Part shown: piece by piece, positions 1-8,900 of the stretch
How positions within the stretch are numbered: the first letter of the stretch is position 1
Layout: every line of letters begins with the position of its first letter
Source: Verrucomicrobiota bacterium
GTDB lineage: Bacteria; Verrucomicrobiota; Verrucomicrobiia; Limisphaerales; SXQI01
Length of the DNA stretch: 12,114 bases
Assembly: GCA_008933045.1 (NCBI GenBank)
Contig: WBXJ01000068.1
Location: 1 to 12,114 of the forward strand
Direction of reading: 5' to 3'
The notes under the pieces: model-generated
Seen by the model: the letters and a program-made list of their open reading frames with translations, nothing else
The model's database searches: none
What the model was told of the DNA's origin: nothing
Translations under genes and position numbers: made by a program

Positions 1-33
1 ATTAATTGCTATTGGACGGCTCTAGGGAAATGA
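1..33 (+). CDS. 3' end of an upstream fibre-like paralogue (partial)
   Basis: Only the last ten codons and the TGA stop are inside the window, reading INCYWTALGK. The same ending closes the two full paralogues downstream: AFYWTELGK at the end of copy A2 and KLYRTAFGK at the end of copy A1. The DNA around the stop also matches (TGGACGG followed by GGGAAATGA). This frame is therefore most likely the tail of a third family member whose body lies to the left, not chance. The stop overlaps a following ATG (ATGA), as in the other two copies. Nothing can be said about its N-terminal part. Confidence 0.7.
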   Translation: MNCYWTALGK

Positions 34-149
34 TGAAAATCCTTCGCCAAAACGCTTATCGCCAACCCCCAACCGACGCTTCCCTTCCACGCGGAACTCG
101 CCACGAACCGTCCCATGCTCTCGACACGTGCGTTCATCTCGATGTACCT
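30..149 (+). repeat. Leader repeat L0, starting at the paralogue stop codon
   Basis: This 120-base stretch aligns without gaps to 1337-1456, at roughly 73 % identity by hand alignment including the start of the next frame. Its ends also match the shorter copy at 2911-2970. It starts with ATGA overlapping the TGA of the preceding gene and ends at a GTG start followed by AAA. It is open in the frame of the downstream gene, so it could be read as a 40-residue N-terminal extension starting at ATG 30. Differences between this copy and the next are spread almost evenly over codon positions (about 12, 11 and 14), which argues against selection on a protein. I treat it as an untranslated leader. Confidence 0.6.
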
Positions 150-985
150 GTGAAACTATTATTCCGCCAGTTAGCGAATGTGATGGGGAGTCTGTGTGCC
201 GCGCTGCTCCTCATGGCACCCCTGAGCGCGCGAGCCCAAGGCACCGTCAATCCACCCGGCAAGGTAGCTTACCAAGGCTTCCTGACCGATGAGAATGGGG
301 TGCCGATCGGCAATAGCTCGCCGGTGAACCTCGCAGTGATTTTTAGAATCTTCACCGCAGCCACCGGTGGCACGCCGAAATGGACCGAGCAACAGACAGT
401 GACGGTTGATAAAGGGCACTACAGTGTTTTATTGGGAGAAGGGAGGCAAAACAACAGTGAACCCCACACGGCGGATCTTACCTCTATTTTTGCGGGTGGA
501 GATGCCTCGGAGCGGCTCATCGAGATCACCTTAGGGGAGACTAGGATTCTTCCGCGAGTCCAGTTCTTCCCAGTTCCCTACTCGATGCTCGCGATGAACG
601 CGCGTCAATTCTTGGATGAGAATGGAAATACGATTCTCAAGAACGTTGCGGGTAAAGTGAATATCACAGGTGGAGTGGGAGTGAGTGGCGAGGTGACCGC
701 CCAGAAATACTCTGGGGCGGGCGGAGGGTTGATCGGCCTGAATGCAAGCACCCTTGCTACTGGCACGGTGCCGGATGCTCGATTGAGTCCCAATCTCCTC
801 GGAGGAATCACGATCGCCCAAGGATTTAAGAATCTAGGGGAAGTGGCTTACGCTAAGCTCAATGTTGTGGAACGAATGACCGCAGGATCGATCCAGAGTC
901 CCTTTGCCTCCGCTCAAGGAGTGACTATTGGCAGCAATATTTCCACTGGAAGCGCGCTGGAAGTGTTTGGGACGGTGAGCATGTT
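150..985 (+). repeat. Constant 5' module of the tandem paralogues (copy 1)
   Basis: This direct repeat is shared with 1760-2590. The two copies encode about 84 % identical protein from the signal peptide to the LEVF.TVSM segment, and similarity drops sharply just after the GTGAGCATGTT shared by both. Such a sharp border inside a gene marks a modular paralogue pair. Confidence 0.8.
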
Positions 986-1340
986 CAACAAGCCCGTAAA
1001 AATTTATGAGGGAAGGGTTGATCCGTCTTGGCTAACGCCTAACACATGGAAAACTGAATATCCAATCACGGATACTGCTTACACCGTGGCTCTTAAAGTA
1101 TACTATGGTAATAATTATTGGGAGACCGTTGAGTTAAGTGCTCAGTATATACTAGATAACCAGGCCGCAGGTGGGTCTGTGGTGAGAAGTTATTATTATA
1201 ACCAAATGAATCAACAAGAGGACATTTTCACGGTACTTGTCCCTAAAGGATCGGAATTTAAAATTGTGTTGACGGCCAATAATCCTAATACAGCCTATCT
1301 GGTGGAAGTGAAGCTGTATCGGACGGCTTTTGGGAAATGA
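150..1340 (+). CDS. Secreted fibre-like protein with variable C-terminus (copy A1)
   Basis: This is a protein of about 396 residues. A Sec signal peptide (residues 1-29: VKLLFR n-region, hydrophobic LCAALLLM core, SARAQ cleavage region) is followed by a beta-rich module (GKVAYQGFLTDENGVP, about residues 37-95). Next come a VPYSMLAMNARQ segment near 142 and a Gly-rich GAGGGLIGLNAS segment near 190. This order resembles secreted tail-fibre-like or adhesin-like proteins of Verrucomicrobiota and Planctomycetota; no enzyme motif is visible. Residues 1-279 are about 84 % identical to copy A2. The last ~115 are largely unrelated except for VPKGS and the tail, and their DNA is AT-rich. I chose GTG 150 because VKLLFRQLANVMG then aligns with the start of A2. 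ATG 30 and TTG 6 are in-frame alternatives that would bury the signal peptide behind 40 or more residues. The likely role is an exported, possibly trimeric, surface or extracellular fibre whose C-terminus binds a partner; this is inferred. Confidence 0.8.
   Translation: MKLLFRQLANVMGSLCAALLLMAPLSARAQGTVNPPGKVAYQGFLTDENGVPIGNSSPVNLAVIFRIFTAATGGTPKWTEQQTVTVDKGHYSVLLGEGRQNNSEPHTADLTSIFAGGDASERLIEITLGETRILPRVQFFPVPYSMLAMNARQFLDENGNTILKNVAGKVNITGGVGVSGEVTAQKYSGAGGGLIGLNASTLATGTVPDARLSPNLLGGITIAQGFKNLGEVAYAKLNVVERMTAGSIQSPFASAQGVTIGSNISTGSALEVFGTVSMFNKPVKIYEGRVDPSWLTPNTWKTEYPITDTAYTVALKVYYGNNYWETVELSAQYILDNQAAGGSVVRSYYYNQMNQQEDIFTVLVPKGSEFKIVLTANNPNTAYLVEVKLYRTAFGK
986..1317 (+). other. Variable, AT-rich 3' domain of copy A1
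   Basis: This segment encodes the C-terminal domain that differs from A2. A hand count of 1081-1320 gives about 40 % GC, against about 57 % in the constant part of the same gene (481-540) and about 51 % in the matching part of A2 (2641-2760). The encoded sequence is rich in Tyr and Asn (for example VYYGNNYWE and RSYYYNQMNQQ), typical of beta-rich binding domains. The shift in composition suggests a separate origin or fast diversification of this domain. Confidence 0.55.
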
Positions 1341-1456
1341 CGAAGATCCTTCGCCGAAACTATTATGACACTCCCCCGACCAACGCGCCCTTCCCACGCG
1401 GAACTTGCCACAAACCGTCGCACGGTCTTGGCAGGTCCTTCAACTTGGATGAAGCT
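1337..1456 (+). repeat. Leader repeat L1, starting at the A1 stop codon
   Basis: This second copy of the 120-base leader has the same length as 30-149. It opens with ATG overlapping the A1 stop (ATGA) and ends at GTG 1457, followed by AAACGATTC, which is also the start sequence of the giant gene (ATGAAACGATTC). The frame stays open throughout, yet substitutions relative to L0 show no third-position bias. Confidence 0.6.
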
Positions 1457-1725
1457 GTGAAACGATTCTTCCGACACTTTCCTACTGCACTGCTGGGCTC
1501 GGCTACCCATGGGAGATGGGCAGTAAGCGGCATTCAGGTTTGCTACCCCGCGAACCTCTCCCAGCGCGGTTTGGTCGGTTTTCCGAGTATCGCTTGGAGA
1601 TTCGTGTTTTCGGTGAAGTGGGTGCTCCAGTTGTCGGGTTCAATTTTGAGTTCAACGTTGAAACCACTAAGATGGATTGGGGTGAAAACCGGCAGTGTGC
1701 GTATGGGATCACGACAATAGGTTAA
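1457..1725 (+). pseudogene. Possible broken gene remnant between A1 and A2
   Basis: GTG 1457 starts VKRFFRHFPTALLGSA, which resembles both the A1 start and the giant-protein start MKRFLPFMSLLLP, so it looks like the beginning of a signal peptide. That frame runs to a stop at 1718-1720, but its later part is not protein-like. The frame starting at ATG 1516 and ending at 1725 reads more naturally (FSEYRLEIRVFGEVGAP, then VVGFNFEFNVETTKMDW), with an alternating beta pattern. A frameshift near 1500-1520 would join the two. No family is recognised. It may instead be a genuine 69-residue ORF or plain spacer. The reading as a decayed gene rests on the matching start and leader only. Confidence 0.3.
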
Positions 1726-1750
1726 CGAATTTGAGGAATCCCAGGAAATA

Positions 1751-1756
1751 AAAGGA
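1751..1756 (+). promoter_or_regulatory. Possible ribosome binding site of copy A2
   Basis: AAAGGA lies 3 bases before ATG 1760 and 9 bases before the in-frame ATG 1766. Spacing favours ATG 1766, while alignment with A1 slightly favours ATG 1760; the two starts differ by only two residues (MK). A GAGGA at 1733-1737 is too far from either start to act. This is the only Shine-Dalgarno-like site I found ahead of a gene in this window. Confidence 0.4.
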
Positions 1757-1759
1757 CCC

Positions 1760-2590
1760 ATGAAAATGATCCCCCAGTTACTGAATGCGATCGCGAGGCT
1801 TTGTGCCGCGCTGCTGCTCATGGTGCCCCTGAAGGCGCGAGCCGAGGGCACCGCCAATCCAGTCGGCAAGGTGGCTTACCAAGGCTTTCTGACCGATGAG
1901 AACGGGGTGCCGCTAGGTAATAGCTCGCCGGTGAACCAGGCAGTGATTTTTAGAATCTTCAGCGCAGCTACTGGTGGGACGCCAAAATGGGCCGAGCAGC
2001 AGACGGTGACGATGGATAAAGGGCACTTCAGCGTTTTGCTAGGAGGGGGGAGTCCAAACAACAGCGAACCCCACACGGCGGATCTTACCTCTATTTTTGC
2101 GGGTGGAGATGCCTCGGAACGGCTCATCGAGATCACCCTAGGGGCTACGACGATTCTTCCGCGAGTCCAATTCTTCCCCGTTCCCTATTCGATGCTCGCG
2201 ATGAACGCGCGTCAACTCCTAGATGAGAATGGGAATACGATTCTCAAGACTGTTGCGGGTAAAGTGAATATCACCGGTGGAGTGGGGGTGAGTGGCGAGG
2301 TGACCGCCCAGAAATACTCTGGGGCGGGCGGAGGGTTGACCGGCCTGAACGCGAGCACCCTCGCTACCGGAACGGTGCCGGATGTTCGGTTGAGTCCCAA
2401 TGTCCTCGGTGGAATCGCTATCGCCCGAGAGTTTCAGAATCTAGGGGAAGTCAACTACACGACCCTCAATGTTACAGAGCGGGTGAACGCAGGATCGATC
2501 CAGAGTCCTATCCTCACTGCTCAAAGAGTGGGTATCGGCACGACTAATATTGGATCGACCCTGGAAGTTTTTGAGACGGTGAGCATGTTG
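1760..2590 (+). repeat. Constant 5' module of the tandem paralogues (copy 2)
   Basis: This is the partner of the direct repeat at 150-985. Many differences in the aligned start of this module are silent third-position changes (for example TTC/TTT, GGC/GGT and CAA/CAG), as expected for two functional genes under protein-level selection. This contrasts with the leader repeats. Confidence 0.8.
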
Positions 2591-2914
2591 AAGAGGCGGC
2601 AGTATTTATGGAGTGCCCGGGTTCAAACTAGTTGGTTAAACGATCCTAACCAGCATCTTATTGGTTACACCCCAACCTCGGATGGATTCGTCACCATGAC
2701 GGTCGAGAACTCTGGGACCTCCAGCGAGAGTTACGACATGTGGATCAAAGTAGATGGTGTTAGGATGGCGGCCTTGTCCCTCAACAGCATAGGGGGGAAA
2801 CAAGCCAAGAGTATCACAGTGCCTGTTCCTAAAGGATCGACCTGGCTTGCTGCCGCCAACGGCTATGTCACGGATGCAACCATCGCCTTTTATTGGACGG
2901 AGCTTGGGAAATGA
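1760..2914 (+). CDS. Secreted fibre-like protein with variable C-terminus (copy A2)
   Basis: This protein of about 384 residues is the paralogue of A1. It has a Sec signal peptide (residues 1-28, RLCAALLLMVPLKARAE), the GKVAYQGFLTDENGVP module from about residue 36, a VPYSMLAMNARQ segment and a Gly-rich GAGGGLTGLNAS segment near 189. It is about 84 % identical to A1 up to residue 277. The remaining ~107 residues form a different domain (YDMWIKVDGVRM, TVPVPKGSTW) that keeps the shared VPKGS motif and the YWTELGK tail. Conserved export and stem with a divergent tip is what is seen in fibres or adhesins that recognise changing partners; that role is inferred. Unlike A1, it is preceded by a Shine-Dalgarno-like site and not directly by the leader repeat. 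Its stop overlaps the third leader repeat. Confidence 0.85.
   Translation: MKMIPQLLNAIARLCAALLLMVPLKARAEGTANPVGKVAYQGFLTDENGVPLGNSSPVNQAVIFRIFSAATGGTPKWAEQQTVTMDKGHFSVLLGGGSPNNSEPHTADLTSIFAGGDASERLIEITLGATTILPRVQFFPVPYSMLAMNARQLLDENGNTILKTVAGKVNITGGVGVSGEVTAQKYSGAGGGLTGLNASTLATGTVPDVRLSPNVLGGIAIAREFQNLGEVNYTTLNVTERVNAGSIQSPILTAQRVGIGTTNIGSTLEVFETVSMLKRRQYLWSARVQTSWLNDPNQHLIGYTPTSDGFVTMTVENSGTSSESYDMWIKVDGVRMAALSLNSIGGKQAKSITVPVPKGSTWLAAANGYVTDATIAFYWTELGK
2591..2890 (+). other. Variable 3' domain of copy A2
   Basis: This segment encodes the divergent C-terminal domain of A2. GC is about 51 % over 2641-2760, so it is less deviant than the matching part of A1. Sequence shared with A1 is limited to RV..SWL..PN near its start, VPKGS, and the last residues. 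Confidence 0.5.
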
Positions 2915-2970
2915 TGAAAACCCTTCACCGCGACGCTGATGCCCCCATTCACTTTGATAACCAAACATTT
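2911..2970 (+). repeat. Leader repeat L2, short form, before the giant gene
   Basis: This third leader copy again opens with ATGA at the stop of the preceding gene (A2). It matches the first ~36 and the last ~25 bases of the 120-base copies but lacks about 60 bases in between. It ends exactly at ATG 2971. The 60-base deletion is a multiple of three, so the frame stays open here too. Confidence 0.5.
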
Positions 2971-5900
2971 ATGAAACGATTCCTGCCGTTCATGAGTTTG
3001 CTGCTACCGATCTGGACCCTGACAGCGGGTGCTGCCTCGGTTCTGTTTGATCAAAATGCGGTGCTTTACTCCACCCAGTATGACCGAGGGGTCAATCTGA
3101 GTTCAAAGCGCGGGGTCCCGATTTCCGGGACAATGGCACCGAGCACGACGGGTTCAGATGGGAGACAGCCGGCTCAACCCGCCGCGACGCCGAATCAGTT
3201 TCGCGGGGTAGTGGTTTATGGAGGGTTGGTGGTGCCGACGCTTGCTGGGCGGGAGGGACTCAATGTCAGCCGAAGTTACGTCGGAAATGCGGTGCAGCTA
3301 GGACTGCCGCGCGGGTCATCAGGGGGGGCGACGGTCGTTCTGCGGTCGGTGCAGATGGGGCCGGCGTATCTGAGTCGTCAGTCTGCCTTCAGTTTTGGTT
3401 CGATCATCACGCCACCGTTTACGGATATGGATGAGAACCCGTTGACGATGTCGCCAAAGGATTATTGGCTCGCGGAGCCGCACACCACGGATGCTCATGC
3501 GGGAGCGGCGTATTATTGGAGCCCGCATGCAGGGAACGTTTTTGCGACTCAAACTGGAGCCGTTAAAGTTAAATGGAAAAAAGCCCAACCTTCAACGACG
3601 AAACCGTCGGACTTTGATTCGAACCCCGGACGGTATGTTTTGGAGTCGGGACTTTATTACTCGTATAAGACCGTAGAATACCTTGTGTCAGGGACTCCCT
3701 CAAAGGCACCTCGCAAGATTTATTGGACGGAAGCCTCATTCCGGACAACGGGGAAAGCGGTGGAAATTCCGGCCCAAGTGAGTACGATCAGAATCGTTTA
3801 CAACCCCGGGTTTCCACAGAAGGTTGAGACGGAATACGCGGTGCCCGGGCAGTCTGGGACGGATATCAGTAACCCGTTCACGAAACTCAACACGTTGTGG
3901 TATGAGAGCCAATCACGACAAATCTTGGCGTATAACCGAGAAGGGCGAGTTTTTGTTGAACTGCTAGGCGAGCCGCTGGGTGGGAACAGACAGCGACACT
4001 TGGGGTATGAGATTGTAGATGTGTATCAACAAGCGATCCCCACGGATATGACGACGGAACTGGGGGAGACCCTTACCCCATTCGCTGACGCGAGTAAGGG
4101 AGCCGCGCTGATCCCAGAGCGAGTGTTGACGGGAACGTTGCAATCATTCCTTTACGAGCATCCCATCGAGGGGACCAGCCGGATGCAGTATTTCGCAGCG
4201 CGCGAGACGGGCAACCAAAACGATGTGTTGGTGCATTGGTTGGAAACCGGGGTTGAAGGATTGCGTTGGCCGTCGATTTTTGTGCGTTACCGGTTGTTTT
4301 GGCCGACAGATGTCGCCAAATACAGCCATTATGTGCGCCAAGAAGTGGCAAGGGAGTCGGAGGCCAAGCTCACCGCAGTGCGGCTGCCGAACGAAAACAT
4401 TCCTACGATCGAATACCAAGATCCGTTGGATCGACCCCGGGGGAGGTTGACAGAAACGCTTGCTTTTTACACCTACTTGAATCGAGAGAACCCAGCGCAT
4501 CGCACGTTGTTGCGTTTCACATCGGAAGGCAAAGTGGGGTTTGAGCGAGTGTTTTCATGGTTGGATGTGACCCTGAAGCAGCCAGCCGACTTTGCGGGGA
4601 GCTTAGCTACGAATCTCAATGCTTGGAACACGAACCTTCTGAATTTTAGTTGGAACGACGCAAGCACTTCCCTGAGCCAAATGGCCCCTCGGGTGGTCTC
4701 GGCAACGGTCAATGTGGGTGATCGAATTGTGGCGCCGGGAAATGAGCTGGGTGCGACGGGTTCCTACCTCGCGGGTTACGTGTTGGAGACTAGCGGAAAT
4801 TCAATTCACCCTGGGGCGTATAAAAATCCGTTCAAGAGCGGGTTTGAGGAGGCGAATCAAGGAGCGATCATTCCAGTAAACGCGATCCCCGGCAGGAACA
4901 ATCTGGATGTGTGGTGGTATCGGCAGAATGCAACGAACCAGGTGAAAAACCTGCTGAACGGGTTTCTGCCGATCTATTGGCCGGCGGTGATTGGCCGCTA
5001 CACGTTTGTTTGGCCTCAGAGTTCGAAGGAGATCGTGTTAGCGAGCAATGACGGAAGCGGTGCTCTGGGGAGTTTGGAGGCGAAGGGGGCAATTTATGTC
5101 CAGAACGATCCCGCTCAGCCGGGGTACAATCCCAACGAGGAGCACGCGTTGATGTCGGGTGGGCAAGTGTATGCGCTTCGGGATGATTTAAACCTGACAG
5201 CAAGTAGTACCCCAGTGGAGTTGGGAGGAGTTGGGGCCACGTATTCTTCCGCCCCGTATATCTTATTGGATTATACAGAGTCCGATGGGCGGCCTGCGAT
5301 GAAGGCGTTTAAGGTTTTGCGAGAGAAACCTGAGTTGGGGTTGGTATTCGACTACGTGATGACAGCGGGCGGGAATGTGGATCGATCAGGAGCAGGACGA
5401 GTGTTACAAGCGCCGATGCCGCTACCGTTGATGGAGGCTCCCACGGTATCCGTTACGAGTGTCAACTCGGGGGTGACGAAAACTTCCGTGGTGAATTATA
5501 ACACGGAGCCATCGGCGAGCGGCGGCGATTTGCCGGCGGGGTGGCAAGAGAGCATGTCGACGGCTTACGGCAATTACAAAAAGTTCACGTTCGAAGATCG
5601 GAAGCACAATTTTTGGGTATTGCGGGGATTGCATGGAGGACTTCCTGCGCTCGCAGCGGGGACTTATAATGCAGGGACCGACTCGTTCGCGACGGCATTG
5701 CCGACGGCGACTGCGGTGAAGGACCAAGCGTTCCGCTATACGATTCATACTTCCCGACAGACGGATACTTTGACGATTACGACGGCGGTGGGGACAACGT
5801 TGCCAACGGGACTGAGTTTTGGAATCGACCAAGGACTGGTGATCACCGGCAAACCGACAGGGGTGGGAGAGCACAATTTGAGTTTAATCATCACCGACAC

Positions 5901-8900
5901 AGGGGATGGTTCGAGGGTGACAACCACTTTAACCTTGAGGGTGGTTGAAACCGGTAGTGTGGTGGCGCAGGGGCCACTCACCTTGGTGAGCGCGAACCAG
6001 TATGCTTTGAATAACGCAACTTATGTGGGGCGCCCGCCGTTCCTCGCGAAACCTGCGAGTGCAGCGAACTCGTTCACGATGCGTTTTTACTATAAAACGC
6101 AGAATGGATTTGCGTGGCCGGGGTTTGCTTCTGCGCCAGCGAATGGGAGTATTGTGCCTTACCTGCGACCGATGAACGCGAGCGGACAGTTTGTGGGAGC
6201 AGCAGATCAAAAGACGACGGCGGCACAGGATATTGTGTATCGCCCTGTGTGGCCGGGAAAACCGCCGGAAATGCGGTTCGGTCAAACGCTGATGGGTGCG
6301 AAGAATGGATTGCCCGCAGTGCGTGGGCAGACCAGTGTGCAATTGCTGTATCAGCAAGCGATCGCTAAAACTATCGCCAGCCCGAAATCGGCGGTGACGC
6401 TCCATGATTCGACGCGTGAGAAGTCGTTTGCATTTTCAAGCGGTGGGTTGGCGAAGATTCCTGATGGAGTTCGGACGGAAGCTTATCAGGGAAGGTCCTA
6501 TTTCCTGAACCTGCCGCCGCATTTATCGAAGCGTTTGTTCTTTGATCCAGCGAGGGGAACAAAAGGACATTTGGTTTTAACGGGGGAATTTGTGGATGAG
6601 GTTTTGGGAGATGATTATCTGTTGCTGAATGTATTGCGAGGAACGGAGGCAACGGGGGATCTGGCGGCGGTGAGGGCCCTCTGTCCTACCGGCGACCCAG
6701 CGAAGGCATCGTGGAACCAAGCAGTGGATGCTCTTGCGACAAATTTGGAGACGTTTTACGAAGATCCGTCAACGCCAGGAAAGTTTATCGTGAAACCCGA
6801 TTTGACTCGCACAAAGCGCGTCGGAGAAATCGTGGATGTGACGGACAGTAACACGGCGGTGGATAGTTATGCGTTGAGCGCGAACGGACCCGGGCACGGG
6901 TATGTGACGATGATTGTGGGGAACGGCGGAGCCTTCACGCCAACATCGGAACCCGTGACGGTGTATGTGTTGAAGGTGGTCCCCGAGCTTTACTCGGGCG
7001 AACTCAAGATTGTTCCCGCGGAGAACCCGTTGAGCGAGCTCACATCATTCCAACACTCGGTGGATCTGGCTGGAAATTTCGATGACTACGAATATCAGTG
7101 GAAGATTGCCACGCCGGTGGACGGTTTGCCACCCGCGACGAACTCCACGATGAGCAACTATCAGGCGTTGACCAGTGGTGTGGGGATTCCGCGATACACC
7201 TTAGGGGGCGCTGGGATACAGGCCTTGGTGGATAATTATATTGTCATGAGGTATCGGCCCATCAACACAAGCCACCCTCTGTATAGCGCGGAACCCGTCG
7301 CCACAGCGAGCAATTGGTCGGCTTGGACAACTCCTCAATTGGCGGAAGGTTGGATCAAACGAGTGTTGGCGGGCATCAATCCGTTTAACCAACGTGTGAC
7401 GGATCTGAATAGTAATGGAGTCAATACCGATGCGAACATGATGACCTCGGCGGGGCGACGTTGGGAGGGTGACATTCCTTTGAGCCTAAAGAATATCAAC
7501 GACTACGGGTTGATCGAGATTTATGAAACCGTGCTGAGACGCGGCCGGGGTCTGAGTATCGATTCCGAGCCGGGGATTAATTATGGACCTGCCAACGACG
7601 CGTTGCTTCTGGCAGCGGGTTATTTGAATGATCTGTATATGATGGTGGGGAACGAGGCTTACGCCGACGCGGCGAACCCGACGATTGGAATTGGGACGAA
7701 GGATCACACCTACGGGGATATTGCTACCGCACTCTTTTCATTCAAAGGCCAGTTGCCAACCTTACTTGAGGAAGAATTGGCTTTGCTCCGAGGCCGAGAT
7801 AACACACTGCAACCGGGGGTCACAACGAGCCCAGTATATAATCGGCTAGTGTGGAATTACACTCGGGGAATCGATTCGGGCGAAGTAATTTACGCTCTGA
7901 ATTACAACATCTTGGATCAGAACAAGGACGGAAAAGTGGATGCCTCGGACGCGGCGGTCTTGTATCCGCAGGGCCACGGGGATGCTTACGGACATTATTT
8001 GACGGCGGTGAAGGGCTACTACTCGCTGTTGATGAATAATAAATTTGATTGGGTGCCTCGGACAGAAGCAGTCACAGTGCTGGGGAAACCGATCCAAGTG
8101 GATTATGTGGACGAGCGAAAGTTTGCGGCTGGCGCATCGGCCGTCGCACGAACTGGAAGGCAGATTTTTGATCTGACATGGCGAAAGGATTATCAGTCCG
8201 GTCGAACCACCGGTTGGAAACAATTTGGGACGACCCGAAAGCACGCCGACCGGACGACGGAATGGGGATTGGACCAATGGGCATCGAGGGTGGGACAGGG
8301 ATCGTTGTTTAACTGGGTGATCGGAAACGCGATTTTGCCGGAGAAGGATCTCGATTTGACCCACGAAGGGATCCAGAAGATTGATCGCAAAACCGTGCCA
8401 GAGCTTTCCGAATTGGCAACAACCGGAGCCGACCTACAGACCGCGATGGACAACGCCGAGGGAAAATTGACGCCATTGGGATTGGCGGAGGGCAGTATCC
8501 CATTCGATATCAACCCAACCTTAGTGAGCGCGGTTGCATTTGTGGATCCTCAGACGCATTTTGAACAAGTTTTCGGACGGGCACTGGGGGTCTTGAACAA
8601 TGCGGTTTCGTCTTTTGATGATGCGAAGGATGTCACACGCCTCATGAGGACCGAACAGGATTCGCTCACAGAGCTGCAGGTCGAAGTCAACGGACAGGAA
8701 CTGGCTTATAAGAATTCGCTGATTGAACTTTATGGCACGCCTTATACCGACGATATCGGCCCGGGCAAAACCTATCTGCAGGGTTATGATGGACCTGACC
8801 TAATCCACTACACTTATACAGACAAAGCGGAACGAGTCCCAGGGAACGAGCTCGACCTGAGCCAGAGTTTCAACCTCTCAGTTGACACACAAAACCTCCC

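Noticed and set aside
6..29. TTG 6 as start of A1 (likewise TTG 2893 for the giant gene and TTG 10919 for the last gene)
   Set aside because: TTG 6 and TTG 2893 would start inside the coding end of the preceding paralogue, and all three place extra residues ahead of an evident signal peptide. Starts at 150, 2971 and 10934 fit better.
531..821. Antisense frames inside A1, with counterparts inside A2 (2212-2400)
   Set aside because: Their similarity to each other only reflects the similarity of the two paralogues on the + strand.
150..2590. Mobile element or transposase as the cause of the duplication
   Set aside because: No transposase, terminal inverted repeats or target-site duplications are visible; ordinary tandem gene duplication explains the repeat.
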